Assembly (NCBI GenBank): GCA_016715945.1
Contig: JADJXJ010000001.1
Coordinates: 1,488,001 to 1,552,000, forward strand
DNA: 64,000 nt
Reading direction: 5' to 3'
From: Bacteroidota bacterium
GTDB lineage: Bacteria; Bacteroidota; Bacteroidia; Bacteroidales; F082
The notes under the pieces were generated by a model. It was not told where the DNA came from, did not search any database, and saw only the letters and a list, made by a program, of their open reading frames with translations. The position numbers and the translations under genes were made by a program. Below are positions 36,750 to 45,974 of this stretch, piece after piece. Numbering within the stretch: position 1 is the stretch's first letter; each line of letters starts with the position of its first letter.

Positions 36750-38864
36750 TTAATTCTTCATCCCCAGTTCTTTGAGCATAAAGGCAAAGATGAGCGCCTG
36801 CTCTTTGAGCGCCTGAAAACGTCCCGAAGCACCTCCATGCCCATAGTCCATCTCCGTCTTGAGCAAAAGGGTGTTGTTGTCGGTTTTCGTTGCACGCAGT
36901 TTGGCCACCCATTTGGCAGGTTCCCAGTATTGCACCTGGCTGTCGTGGTAACCGGTGGTTACGAGCAAGGCGGGATAATCTTTGGCTTCCACGTTGTCGT
37001 AAGGCGAATAGGAAAGCATGTATTCGTAATAAACCGGATCGTTGGGATTGCCCCATTCGTCGTATTCGCCCGTGGTAAGGGGGATGGATTCGTCGAGCAT
37101 GGTTGTCACCACATCCACGAATGGCACCTGAGCTACAACACCTTTCCAAAGGTCGGGACGCATGTTCATCACCGCACCTACCAGCAGACCTCCTGCCGAG
37201 CCGCCCATGGCAAAGAGGCGATCGGTGGAAGTGTACTTTTCTTTTACCAGGTAATCGCCGGCGGCAATAAAGTCGAGGAAAGTATTCTTCTTGTTCAGCA
37301 ACTTACCATCTTCATACCAGTGGCGGCCCATCTCCTGACCTCCGCGAATGTGCGCAATGGCCCATACAAAGCCCCGGTCGAGCAGGCTCAGGCGCGACGA
37401 ACTGAAATAAGTATCCATGCTTGCGCCATACGACCCATAACCATAGAGCACCATCGGATTGCTACCGTCGTGGCGGAACAGCGATTTTTTGTACACGAGC
37501 GACACCGGCACCATCACCCCGTCGTGCGAGGGTATAAAGAAGCGCTCCGATGCATATTCCTCAGGATTGTATCCCCCAAGTACTTCCTGCTGCTTAAGCA
37601 GCTTGCGCTCACGGGTTTTCATGTCGTATTCGTACACCGTATTCGGAGTTACGAGCGACATATAGCTGTAGCGCAGCTTGTCGGTATTGAACTCCATATT
37701 GGTGCCCAGGTAGGCCAGCCATGCCTGTTCGTCGAACTGAATGTAGTAATCCTCGCCCGAATTCCAGCCGATGATGCGGATGTTGTTGAGCCCGTTTTTG
37801 CGCTCCACCACAGCCATGTAATTGGCAAATATGTCGAAGTCTTCAAACAACACATCATCGCGATGGGCAATCACTTCCTTCCAGTTTTCGAGGGTAGTCT
37901 TCCCGACAGGGGTGCGCATCAGCCTGAAGTTGCGTGCTTCGTGGTTGGTGCGGATGTAGAAAAAGTCGCCATAATGATCCACGCTGTAGAGCAGGTCGCG
38001 CCTGCGGGGCTGAACCACTTTGAACGCTACGTCCGGCTCGGCGGCAGGCTGAAAACGGTATTCCGACGAAACTGTGCTTTCCGACCCGATAAGGATATAA
38101 TCCATCGACTTGGTCTTGAAAACAAACACATTAAAGGTGGGATCGGCCTCGTGAAACACAGTCTGGTCAGCTGTTGCCGCCTCTCCAAGCCGGTGCTTCA
38201 TGATTTTGTAAGGCCTCAGGGTTTCGTCTTTGATGCTGTAATACAAGGTTTTATTGTCGTTGCTCCACGCCATGTTGCCCGAGGTATTCGGAATGGCGTC
38301 GGCCAGCACCTCTCCCGTGTTCAGGTTTTTCACATATAAGGTGTACTGGCGACGACTTACGGTATCCACTGCATATGCAAGCAGGTTGTTGTCGTGGCTC
38401 ACCGACCATCCGCCGATCTGAAAATAAGCTTTGCCTTCGGCCATTTTGTTGCCATCGAGCATCACCTCCTCCGCAGCGCCCTCTTTATCGGCCCTGCGGC
38501 AATAGATCGGATACTCCTTGCCCTCCTCAAACCGCGTGTAGTACTCATAGCCATTCAGTTTGAACGGCACACTCATGTCGGTCTGCTGAATGCGCGAAAA
38601 CATCTCGTTGTAAAGCTTTTCCTGAAGCTGTACAGTGGGTGCCATCACATGGTCGGTGTAGGCGTTTTCGGCTTCAAGGTAAGCAATCACCTCGGCTGCA
38701 TCCCGTTCGTTGAGCCAGTAGTAGGGATCGATTCGGGTATGGCCGTGAATAGTCAGTTCCTTCGCAACTTGCTTGGCTACAGGAGGTTTCATAGTTTCTT
38801 TGGGTTGTTTGCACGATCCGGTCATCAAAAAGAGGATGAGGGCCAGGTAAAATGGTTGTTTCAT
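36750..38864 (-). CDS. S9 family prolyl oligopeptidase / oligopeptidase B-type lipoprotein
   Basis: 704 residues. The lipobox is MTGSC with Cys18, so it should be a lipoprotein. A seven-bladed beta-propeller covers roughly 60-420. The catalytic alpha/beta hydrolase domain at the C-terminus has the nucleophile GGSAGG (Ser ~555), Asp in VTTGYHDSQVQYW and His in YGHGGASGRF. The pattern fits oligopeptidase B (protease II), which cuts small peptides after basic residues; the lipid anchor suggests a periplasmic role in peptide use. The gene sits 23 nt from the TonB-dependent receptor and 21 nt before the thioesterase, so it may be in the same transcript as the men genes. Confidence 0.92.
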   Translation of the reverse strand: MKQPFYLALILFLMTGSCKQPKETMKPPVAKQVAKELTIHGHTRIDPYYWLNERDAAEVIAYLEAENAYTDHVMAPTVQLQEKLYNEMFSRIQQTDMSVPFKLNGYEYYTRFEEGKEYPIYCRRADKEGAAEEVMLDGNKMAEGKAYFQIGGWSVSHDNNLLAYAVDTVSRRQYTLYVKNLNTGEVLADAIPNTSGNMAWSNDNKTLYYSIKDETLRPYKIMKHRLGEAATADQTVFHEADPTFNVFVFKTKSMDYILIGSESTVSSEYRFQPAAEPDVAFKVVQPRRRDLLYSVDHYGDFFYIRTNHEARNFRLMRTPVGKTTLENWKEVIAHRDDVLFEDFDIFANYMAVVERKNGLNNIRIIGWNSGEDYYIQFDEQAWLAYLGTNMEFNTDKLRYSYMSLVTPNTVYEYDMKTRERKLLKQQEVLGGYNPEEYASERFFIPSHDGVMVPVSLVYKKSLFRHDGSNPMVLYGYGSYGASMDTYFSSSRLSLLDRGFVWAIAHIRGGQEMGRHWYEDGKLLNKKNTFLDFIAAGDYLVKEKYTSTDRLFAMGGSAGGLLVGAVMNMRPDLWKGVVAQVPFVDVVTTMLDESIPLTTGEYDEWGNPNDPVYYEYMLSYSPYDNVEAKDYPALLVTTGYHDSQVQYWEPAKWVAKLRATKTDNNTLLLKTEMDYGHGGASGRFQALKEQALIFAFMLKELGMKN

Positions 38865-38887
38865 ATTTCAAGGTTTTTGGCTGATCA

Positions 38888-41209
38888 TCAGAAACTTAGC
38901 GTCATACCAAGGCTGGGCATGAGGGGCAGTTGCCGCACCACCTGATTGGTAACCTGATCCACGTAGAATACGTTTTTGCGGTTGTATAGGTTGGTGATGC
39001 TGAAGTTGATTTCCAGCTCGGTGTTTTCGCTGAAGTAGAACCGGCGTTTGGCATCGAAATCGAGCCGGTGATAGGTGGGCAGCTGTCCTTTGTTCAGCTC
39101 GGCATAAATAATGCCCAGCTCGCCGTTGCGACGGATGTAATCGTCGTTGATGCCTCCGGTAAAGGGCAGGTACTCATAAAAACCCTGCACCTGAGTGAAA
39201 GGGAATCCACTGCCAAAGTTCCAGCGGGTGCCAATCTCCCACTCTTTTTTGCTACCGGCGGTGTAGCTCAGCACCAGGTTGGTATTGTGCCTGCGGTCGT
39301 AGTGTGGACGATAGGTATATAACTGACCCGGGCGCTCTTCGAAGGTCTTATTCACAAAACCTAATGAATATACCGCCCAGACATACAGGTTTTTGGTCTC
39401 GTATTTCAGGGCAAGGTCAGCACCGTAGGCCTTGCCTTTTTCGATGATAAAGTCTTTCTTCAGGATATCCGGAACTGTAAAAGGAGCCGTAGATTCGTCG
39501 TACAGTTTGTTGCGGTTGAGGTTGGTCAGCTGTCCGAAGTTTTTTAGATAACCTTCGAGGTTGAGGTTCAACTTATTGGTCAGGTCGGCTTCCAGACCCA
39601 TGATGATGTGGTCGGCCTTCTGCAGCTTGGTGGTCACTTCCCTGCCGTCGAATTTTTTGGGCAGGTTGTCGGGGCCTGACAGAAATCCATAAAACAGGTT
39701 GACCACATCGCGGTCGCTGTTTGCTGCAATCAGGTTTTGCGAGTAACGTCCGGCAGCCATCTTCAGCCGCAGATGGTCGTTGATGATATATTTGGCCGAA
39801 AGACGTGGTTCAGGCGAGATATTGGCAAGCGAAGCATACCAGTGTATCCTGAGGCTGGGCTCGAAGATGAGCTTTTCGAAGTTGCCTTTGTAGCGCACAT
39901 AACCTGCAAGCTCGGTGGTGTTTTCGATTTGCTGGATAAGTCTTCCGACGCCATTGGTAAAGTTGAACTCGGTTTTAAAGCCCAGGATCTCGATCCCGTA
40001 TTTCACAAGGTCTTTGCCCAGGAAATAGGTAAAGTGGAATCCCATGTTAAAACCGTCGATGGAGCTTGAGCGCTCCGGAGCTGATTGCTCGACAAAACGG
40101 GCATCGTAGGTGGAATAGGCCAGGTTGCCCTCGATAAGCACGGGCGATTTTCCGGGAATGATCAGAAAATCGGAACCACCGCCAAACGACTTCCACCCAA
40201 AATCGGACAAGGCCTTGTAGTTTTTCACCTCGTCGTTGAAGCTGAAGCCGAAAAAGTTGATCTTGCTTCCGTTGGCCGCATTGATGGAGGCTTTCCCGTA
40301 CAAGTCGAAAAAGTTGAAAGGCAGACCATTGGGGTCAATGTAACTGTAAATGCTTTGGCTGGTTTGCCGCAAGTAAGAGTTTTTAGCGGTAACAAGAAAC
40401 GAGGCGCTGGTGCCATCGTTGGTTTTGGCTTTTACAATGGGGCCTTCGAGCAGCAGACGCGAACCAAAGGTGCTGGCGCTGGCTTTGCCGGCCAGCCGGT
40501 TGCGGTTGCCATCGCGGGTAGTAATATCCATCACCGAGCTGATGCGTCCGCCATAGTCGGCCGAAAAACCACCGGTAAATACCTCGGCATTTCGGATGAT
40601 GTCGGTGTCGAACACCGAGAAAAGCCCGATGGAGTGAAAGGGGTTGTACACAATCATCCCATCAAGCAATACCTTGTTCTGGATAGGCGAGCCGCCCCGG
40701 ATGTAAAGCTGCCCCCCCTGGTCGCCAGTGAAAACTACACCTGGTATCACCTGCATATACTGGGCCAGGTCGGCCTGACCGCCAATGGATGGCAACCGTT
40801 TCAGGGTTTTTGGAGTAAGGTTGATCACTGAGGTCTTGGTCTCGGTAAGCGCCTCAATACGCTCTGCAGTTACGTTTACCGTTCCCAGACTGACGGCCGA
40901 CTCGTTGAGGTTGAATTTTTTGTTGATTATATCGCCTTTGCGCAGGGTCACCTCTAACCGGATGGTGTCGTAACCCAGATAGGTCACCAATAGCGTATAT
41001 TTCCCTGGAGGGATGCGGGTAATGTTGAAATATCCGTTGACATCGGTTGAAGCTCCGTATGTGGTTTTTTCGAGATAAACATTCGAAAACACCACAGGTT
41101 CGCCCGTCTTTGCTTCATATACAAACCCACGGATCGAGGCATCCTGTGCGTTGGCGAGAATAGCCGAGAGAATGAAAACTATAAGGAGTGAATAAAACCT
41201 TTGGGACAT
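38888..41209 (-). CDS. TonB-dependent receptor with N-terminal carboxypeptidase-regulatory-like domain
   Basis: ATG 41209 (MSQRFYSLLIVFILSA) gives 773 residues with a signal peptide ending in ANAQ. Domain order: CarboxypepD_reg-like (about 25-105: IRGFVYEAKTGEPVVFSNVY), plug (about 115-215: PSIGGQADLAQYMQVIPGV, YIRGGSPIQNKVLLDG), then the 22-strand barrel ending in GMTLSF. It should import a ligand across the outer membrane with TonB energy. No SusD partner lies next to it. It is followed by the S9 lipoprotein peptidase (23 nt), pointing to peptide or protein-derived ligands. The gene carries its own promoter. Confidence 0.93.
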   Translation of the reverse strand: MSQRFYSLLIVFILSAILANAQDASIRGFVYEAKTGEPVVFSNVYLEKTTYGASTDVNGYFNITRIPPGKYTLLVTYLGYDTIRLEVTLRKGDIINKKFNLNESAVSLGTVNVTAERIEALTETKTSVINLTPKTLKRLPSIGGQADLAQYMQVIPGVVFTGDQGGQLYIRGGSPIQNKVLLDGMIVYNPFHSIGLFSVFDTDIIRNAEVFTGGFSADYGGRISSVMDITTRDGNRNRLAGKASASTFGSRLLLEGPIVKAKTNDGTSASFLVTAKNSYLRQTSQSIYSYIDPNGLPFNFFDLYGKASINAANGSKINFFGFSFNDEVKNYKALSDFGWKSFGGGSDFLIIPGKSPVLIEGNLAYSTYDARFVEQSAPERSSSIDGFNMGFHFTYFLGKDLVKYGIEILGFKTEFNFTNGVGRLIQQIENTTELAGYVRYKGNFEKLIFEPSLRIHWYASLANISPEPRLSAKYIINDHLRLKMAAGRYSQNLIAANSDRDVVNLFYGFLSGPDNLPKKFDGREVTTKLQKADHIIMGLEADLTNKLNLNLEGYLKNFGQLTNLNRNKLYDESTAPFTVPDILKKDFIIEKGKAYGADLALKYETKNLYVWAVYSLGFVNKTFEERPGQLYTYRPHYDRRHNTNLVLSYTAGSKKEWEIGTRWNFGSGFPFTQVQGFYEYLPFTGGINDDYIRRNGELGIIYAELNKGQLPTYHRLDFDAKRRFYFSENTELEINFSITNLYNRKNVFYVDQVTNQVVRQLPLMPSLGMTLSF

Positions 41210-41226
41210 GTTGCAGGTCGGATTGG

Positions 41227-41257
41227 AAAAGATACACGAAACTTTACGATGTAACAA
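41227..41257 (-). promoter_or_regulatory. Promoter of the TonB-dependent receptor gene
   Basis: On the minus strand, TTG at 41257-41255 is separated by 20 bp from TATCTTTT at 41234-41227 (seven of eight -7 consensus bases), 17 nt before the ATG at 41209. Confidence 0.55.
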
Positions 41258-41373
41258 GCGAGGAGGAATTTTGATTCCTCCCCGCCGTCAATCGCCGTGC
41301 AAAGAAACAAAAAAGAATCTTGCCTCTGAGGCCTTCCAATCATTCACTGGACGGGCCAGATAAGTTTGCGGCA

Positions 41374-42285
41374 TTAGCCCCGCCTGAGGTTGCGGGCTTG
41401 CGCCAGCAATTGTTTTTCCTGCGCACTGAGGTTGTCGGGCAATACTATCCTGACCTTAAGCAGCAGGTTGCCATGCTTGCCTTCTGTGCCGGCCATTGGC
41501 ATACCCAAACCCTTGAGCCTGAGCACCGTACCCGATTGCGTGCCTTCGGGCACAGGCACATTTACTTCACCTTTCAGGCTTCTGAAACTTACCTTGCCAC
41601 CCAAAGCGGCTGTATAAAAGTCCACAGGCAGCTCGGCAATTAGGTCATCATCTTTGCGCTCGAAAACCTCATGTGGTTCGATGTTCACCGTGATGAGCAG
41701 GTCGCCGGGCTCTCCGCCATTGGTTCCCGGATAACCCTTGCCTTTCAGCCGCAGCACCTGACCATCTTTCACTCCGGGCTTGATGGGGACCTTCAGGGTT
41801 TGATCGCCTACCCGGATGAGACGTGTGGTACCATTCCAGGCCTCTTCCAGACTAATCTGAAGGTTTGCTGCCAGGTTGCTGCCCTTGCGGGCGGCGCGGC
41901 GTGCCTCGCCAAACCCCTGGAAACCACTGCCAAAAAAGGCCTCAAAGAAATCGCTGAAGCCTGAGCTCCCGCCAAAAAACGATTCGTAATCCGTACCAAA
42001 ACCTCCGCCCCCCTGACGTGCCTGCTGCCATTGACCGGCATTGGCATAGGCATGCTCGTACTGCTTCCAGTTGGTGCCGAGCTCATCGTATTTGCGGCGC
42101 TTTTCCGGATCGGACAATACTTCGTAGGCCTCCGAGATGCTCTTGAAACGCTCCTCGGCAGCCTTATCCCCCGGATTGCGGTCGGGATGGTACTGCTTGG
42201 CCAGCTTGCGGTATTGCTTTTTTATCTCTTCCGCACCGGCCGACTTATCTACACCCAATATTTTATAGTAATCCTTGTATTCCAT
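41374..42285 (-). CDS. cbpA: DnaJ-class co-chaperone, CbpA-like
   Basis: 303 residues. The N-terminal J domain (about 4-68) has the HPDRN signature that stimulates DnaK ATPase. A short Gly/Phe-rich linker ([16 protein letters not shown]) follows. The C-terminal part has two client-binding beta domains ([22 protein letters not shown] and [21 protein letters not shown]). The zinc-finger domain of classical DnaJ is missing, which marks it as CbpA or type II DnaJ. It lies after a hairpin terminator that separates it from the LiaF-like gene, so its promoter is probably in that interval. Confidence 0.9.
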   Translation of the reverse strand: MEYKDYYKILGVDKSAGAEEIKKQYRKLAKQYHPDRNPGDKAAEERFKSISEAYEVLSDPEKRRKYDELGTNWKQYEHAYANAGQWQQARQGGGGFGTDYESFFGGSSGFSDFFEAFFGSGFQGFGEARRAARKGSNLAANLQISLEEAWNGTTRLIRVGDQTLKVPIKPGVKDGQVLRLKGKGYPGTNGGEPGDLLITVNIEPHEVFERKDDDLIAELPVDFYTAALGGKVSFRSLKGEVNVPVPEGTQSGTVLRLKGLGMPMAGTEGKHGNLLLKVRIVLPDNLSAQEKQLLAQARNLRRG

Positions 42286-42301
42286 AGCGCAGCCAGATAA
42301 T

Positions 42302-42354
42302 CAAAAAATATGCCATACCACACTGATTGCCAATTAGTCAGTGCAGTATGGCAT
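42302..42354 (-). terminator. Rho-independent terminator of the PspC/LiaF operon
   Basis: ATGCCATAC pairs with GTATGGCAT and, inside that, CACTGA pairs with TCAGTG around a small internal loop. On the minus strand a T-rich stretch (ATTTTTTGA) follows, just after the LiaF-like gene. Confidence 0.75.
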
Positions 42355-42373
42355 GCCTGGACGGGGGCTCAGC

Positions 42374-43297
42374 TCAGCGGCTCACACGACGAATCTCGAA
42401 ACTCGAAACAGCCGCATCAACCCTGACAAAAATTTTCTGTTCAGCCTGGTCGAAATCCGGGGTTTGGTATTTCCCTTTGGAGATTTTCTGGAATCCCTCG
42501 AGGTCGCGGCTCGAGAGTACCGTGGAACCTGAAAGCACACAACCGGCGTTTTCCGGAATCTCAATGGTGATGGACGAGGCGCCGGCATCAATCTCGATAT
42601 GGGTTTCCGGCTGTTTGTCGCCTATTTTCAGCCTGATGGACGAGGCTCCGGCATCAATATCCAATTTTGAAACCTTGAATTCGGTGAGGTCAAAATCGAA
42701 GTCGGCCGCCCCGATATCAAATTTGAAATCCCAGAGTGGCTGTGGGTTCAACATCATGCTAAACTCACTTCCCCTGGTGCGCGACTGCCTGCGGCGGCCT
42801 TCCTCCCGGATTTTTATTAAGGCACTCCGGCCCGTGCGCTCCACCTTATATATATAGGTTGCATGGTTGCCCTCCGAGCGACCGACAATAAGCTCGCCAG
42901 TGGTGCCACCAAGCCTGAAACTGCCGGCAGCTGCATTGAGCCTGAGGGTTGCATCATCCACACCATCTTCCCAGGGTTCGGTGAACAACTGACCTCCAGC
43001 CATGCCCGTGCTGTCCTCATCGTCCCATTCGTAAGAGTAATTATATTCGATGGTCTTTGGGGTGCGCTGGGGCATCTGAACATACAGGATGATTGACAGT
43101 GCCGCGATGACAAGTATTGCAACAATCTTATAGGTGCCTTGCACAGGAAGAATGCTGACGCCCCAGAATACCAGCAACATTGGCCATAGCTTGCCCAAAA
43201 CCCTCCAATCTACGCTCATTACATCCAGCCGGCTGAGCAGCAACAAAACTCCGGCAGCAACAAGCACCCCACCCCAAAAAATATTCTGATGTTTCAT
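42374..43297 (-). CDS. LiaF-like membrane protein (DUF5668 N-terminus, LiaF C-terminal domain)
   Basis: ATG 43297 (MKHQNIFWGGVLV) gives 307 residues; the upstream extension has no plausible signal. Four membrane segments (LiaI/LiaF-like) occupy about 1-80: IFWGGVLVAAGVLLLL, WPMLLVFWGVSIL, KIVAILVIAALSIILYV. The rest is a beta-rich soluble domain with repeated DIGAADFDFDLTEFKVSKLDIDAGASS-like strands ending in an Arg-rich tail. LiaF-type proteins regulate envelope-stress sensing (LiaFSR) in Firmicutes. Here it sits 5 nt after a PspC gene, the same pairing seen in many Bacteroidota. Confidence 0.78.
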   Translation of the reverse strand: MKHQNIFWGGVLVAAGVLLLLSRLDVMSVDWRVLGKLWPMLLVFWGVSILPVQGTYKIVAILVIAALSIILYVQMPQRTPKTIEYNYSYEWDDEDSTGMAGGQLFTEPWEDGVDDATLRLNAAAGSFRLGGTTGELIVGRSEGNHATYIYKVERTGRSALIKIREEGRRRQSRTRGSEFSMMLNPQPLWDFKFDIGAADFDFDLTEFKVSKLDIDAGASSIRLKIGDKQPETHIEIDAGASSITIEIPENAGCVLSGSTVLSSRDLEGFQKISKGKYQTPDFDQAEQKIFVRVDAAVSSFEIRRVSR

Positions 43298-43302
43298 GGC
43301 TG

Positions 43303-43764
43303 TTATTTTGAAGATTGATATTGTGAAAATAACAAAGCAAGACCAGTAATGATAAGCACCACCGGCCACAGGTCGCGCACATTCAGCCAACTGATGAAAT
43401 TGGCCATCAGAAACAGGATACCGGCAAAGATGAGCCCTGCCCCCAAAAGCAACCTCATTTTATTGCCCGAAGCATCCGGTCCGGCATAAGGCTCATAGCT
43501 TTTGTTGTAAGGCTCATACTTTGGAGAGTCGGACTGCGATCCGTCCGCAGTTGCCGAATTGCCCGGCAACTCCCACGGTCGCTCAGGTACAATGATCCAT
43601 AGCACAATGTAGATGAGCAGCCCGCCTCCTCCAAAAAGGGTGAGCAACACGAAAATAAGGCGCAAAATGCTCACATCAAAGTTGAGCCGCTCCGACAATC
43701 CGCCGCAAACTCCGCCTATGATGCGGTTGATGCGACTGCGATAAAAAGTTGTCTGGTTGTTCAT
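43303..43764 (-). CDS. PspC-domain membrane protein
   Basis: I take ATG 43764 (MNNQTTFYRSRINR), 153 residues. Residues about 8-65 form the PspC domain: NRIIGGVCGGLSERLNFDVSIL followed by a transmembrane helix (FVLLTLFGGGGLLIYIVLWIIV) and PERP. A second part (about 105-150) contains two more hydrophobic stretches (LRLLLGAGLIFAGILFLM, WPVVLIITGLALLF). PspC proteins take part in phage-shock or envelope-stress response at the inner membrane. It is the first gene of a two-gene operon with the LiaF-like gene. Confidence 0.85.
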   Translation of the reverse strand: MNNQTTFYRSRINRIIGGVCGGLSERLNFDVSILRLIFVLLTLFGGGGLLIYIVLWIIVPERPWELPGNSATADGSQSDSPKYEPYNKSYEPYAGPDASGNKMRLLLGAGLIFAGILFLMANFISWLNVRDLWPVVLIITGLALLFSQYQSSK

Positions 43765-44165
43765 GGCAAAGAATATTTTACTCCACAATGACAATGGTCC
43801 AGGCCAAAGGTTGCAAATTATCCACGACCCTTATTTGGACAAATGTAAAAATAAGCATGCATGCATATTTTCATTTTGCGGTATTGAGGCGTTTTCTTTA
43901 CTTTTATCACCAAAATCAGGCACGGGCAGTTTTGGAGATCCTTAAACTGATTTTCTAGCAAGCTTTTTTCTTAATTTATTACGTATCAACATATTACAAA
44001 ACAATAGATTCAAACGTCGCTATATGCAATCCGGAGAAGTTTCAACCTTTGTGCAACAGTTGCATCTAAAACATGAGCTCGCGGATGTTTTTTTTTAAAC
44101 CATGCAGCGCAATCGTTTGTTATCGCATTCACAAGTGAATTACATAAACACAAATAAGAATATAA
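43765..44165. other. Intergenic region between pspC and citrate synthase (about 400 bp)
   Basis: AT-rich spacer between divergent genes. It contains a GCATGCATGCAT tandem tract (43855-43866), a perfect 6-1-6 inverted repeat TGCAACAGTTGCA (44052-44064) just after an AACCTTTG -7-like box (44044-44051), and T-rich tracts. No convincing ORF or structured RNA gene was found. Confidence 0.5.
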
Positions 44166-45503
44166 ATGTCGAATCTGAAAAACGTTCTCAGGGAAAAGAT
44201 TGAAGAATGGCGTCCACGCACCAAGCGGTTGATGGAAGAATACGGCAAGGTGGAAGTGGACAAGGTTACCATAGGGCAGGTAATAGGTGGAATGCGTGGC
44301 ATAAAATGCCTTGTGACAGACATTTCGTACCTCGATCCCAATGAAGGCATCCGTTATCGTGGCTACACACTTGAAGAGGTTTTCAGGTTGTTGCCCAAAC
44401 CAAAAAATGCCGAGATGCCTTATGTGGAAGGCCTGCTTTATCTGCTGCTCACCGGTGAAATACCTACCGAAAGCGAAGCTCATGATCTGGTTGACGAGTT
44501 TTCGAAGCGGCGCATCCTGCCACGCTATGTGTATGAAGTGATAGATGCCTGGCCTTGCTGCAGCCACCCGATGGCCATGTTTTCGTCGGCCATCCTGGCT
44601 ATGGCCCGCGAATCGTTCTTCGCCAAGAAATACAAAGCCGGCATCTCCAAGACCGATTACTGGGACCCTATGTACGAAGACGGGCTGAATATGCTGGCCA
44701 AACTGCCCGAAATAGGCACTTATATCTACGCCAAGCTCTATCGCGACGGCAAGCGCATTGTAGGAAATCCGAACCTGGATTTTGGCGCAAACTTCGCCCA
44801 CATGATGGGCAAGGTACGGCCTTATGACGATGTGGCCCGCATGCACTTCATCATCCATGCCGATCACGAAAGCGGTAACGTGAGCGCCCACACCGCACAC
44901 CTTGTAGGAAGCTCATTATCTGACGTTTACCTTTCAACCTCTGCCATGATCAACGGGCTTGCGGGTCCGTTGCACGGGCTGGCCAACCAGGAAGTGCTTC
45001 GTTGGCTGCAGGATCTGATGGACAAGATGGGAGGCGAAGTACCCACTGAAGATGAAATGCGCCAGTTTGTGTGGGACACCCTCCACAGCGGACAGGTCAT
45101 CCCCGGATTTGGCCATGCCGTTTTGCGCAAAACCGACCCCAGGTATATGATTCAGCGGGAGTTCAGCCTGAAACATCTGAGCGACGACCCCATCTTCCGC
45201 TATGTTGACCTGCTCTACAAGGTAGTGCCGCCCATCCTGAAAGAACACGGCAAAGCCAAAAACCCCTGGCCCAATGTGGATGCCCAGTCAGGTGTAATCC
45301 AATGGCACTATGGAGTAACTGAATACGACTTCTACACGGTACTGTTTGGCATCGGAAGGGCCATTGGCGTGGTAGCCAACCTGATCTGGGACCGCGCGCT
45401 TATGTATCCGCTCGAACGCCCCAAATCGCTGACCACCGAAATGCTCGAGGAGATTGCTGGTATCAGGGAAAAGAACCTGACCAACGACCTCCAGGACGAA
45501 TAA
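44166..45503 (+). CDS. gltA: Citrate synthase, eukaryotic (mitochondrial) type
   Basis: 445 residues. Catalytic residues fall where they do in the mitochondrial enzyme: His ~270 in GPLHGLANQEVL, His ~317 in GFGHAVLRKTDPRY, and Asp ~372 in NVDAQSGVIQ. The ADHESGNVSAHTAHLVGSSLSD helix and the N-terminal IEEWRP...GGMRG region also resemble the animal/plant class rather than the gamma-proteobacterial hexameric type. The reaction is oxaloacetate plus acetyl-CoA to citrate, in the cytoplasm. A terminator follows directly. The eukaryotic-like class is known from several Bacteroidota. Confidence 0.95.
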   Translation: MSNLKNVLREKIEEWRPRTKRLMEEYGKVEVDKVTIGQVIGGMRGIKCLVTDISYLDPNEGIRYRGYTLEEVFRLLPKPKNAEMPYVEGLLYLLLTGEIPTESEAHDLVDEFSKRRILPRYVYEVIDAWPCCSHPMAMFSSAILAMARESFFAKKYKAGISKTDYWDPMYEDGLNMLAKLPEIGTYIYAKLYRDGKRIVGNPNLDFGANFAHMMGKVRPYDDVARMHFIIHADHESGNVSAHTAHLVGSSLSDVYLSTSAMINGLAGPLHGLANQEVLRWLQDLMDKMGGEVPTEDEMRQFVWDTLHSGQVIPGFGHAVLRKTDPRYMIQREFSLKHLSDDPIFRYVDLLYKVVPPILKEHGKAKNPWPNVDAQSGVIQWHYGVTEYDFYTVLFGIGRAIGVVANLIWDRALMYPLERPKSLTTEMLEEIAGIREKNLTNDLQDE

Positions 45504-45527
45504 CACAGGCTTTGATATCTTTACGCT

Positions 45528-45557
45528 CCGGATTAACCCAAATCCGGGGCTTTTTTC
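45528..45557 (+). terminator. Rho-independent terminator after citrate synthase
   Basis: CCGGATT pairs with AATCCGG around a six-base loop, followed by GGC and six T residues. The yjbQ start codon follows within 10 nt. A TATCTTTA -7-like box (45516-45523) just upstream may serve yjbQ. Confidence 0.7.
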
Positions 45558-45563
45558 TTGCGT

Positions 45564-45974
45564 ATGATTACCCAGACCGAAATAAAACTCCCGCCCATGT
45601 CGCAGGGCATGCACCTGATTACCAATCACATCATCAGACAATTGGAAAAGCTGCCACCACAAGGCTTGCTGCACCTTTTTCTGCAACACACCTCTGCCGG
45701 ACTCACCATAAACGAAAATGCCGATCCCAGCGTCAGGCACGACCTCGAGCGCTGGTTCGACCGCCTGGTGCGCGAGCGCGACCCATTATACACACATACC
45801 CTGGAAGGCGACGATGACATGCCGGCCCACATCAAAAATGCCCTGATCGGCTTTAGCCTTTCAATTCCTATTAAAAATGGAAGGCTTGCCCTTGGCACCT
45901 GGCAGGGCATCTATCTTTGTGAATTCCGCAACCATGCCGGCCCGCGAAACATTGTGGCCACAATAATCAGCTAA
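45564..45974 (+). CDS. yjbQ: YjbQ/UPF0047 family protein (putative secondary thiamine-phosphate synthase)
   Basis: 136 residues from ATG 45564. Motifs: FLQHTSAGLTINENADPSVRHDL and a following DDDMPAHIKNALIG contain the conserved His, Glu and Asp residues of UPF0047. The C-terminus has GRLALGTWQGIYLCEFR. Members of this family have weak thiamine-phosphate synthase activity in vitro; the physiological role is unclear. The coding region ends 4 nt inside the convergent BtuF-like gene. Confidence 0.9.
   Translation: MITQTEIKLPPMSQGMHLITNHIIRQLEKLPPQGLLHLFLQHTSAGLTINENADPSVRHDLERWFDRLVRERDPLYTHTLEGDDDMPAHIKNALIGFSLSIPIKNGRLALGTWQGIYLCEFRNHAGPRNIVATIIS

Noticed and set aside
36837..38339. A 500-codon frame on the plus strand opposite the S9 peptidase
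   Set aside because: Complete antisense overlap with a gene that has all its catalytic motifs; the translation shows low-complexity V/H/G-rich composition typical of shadow frames.
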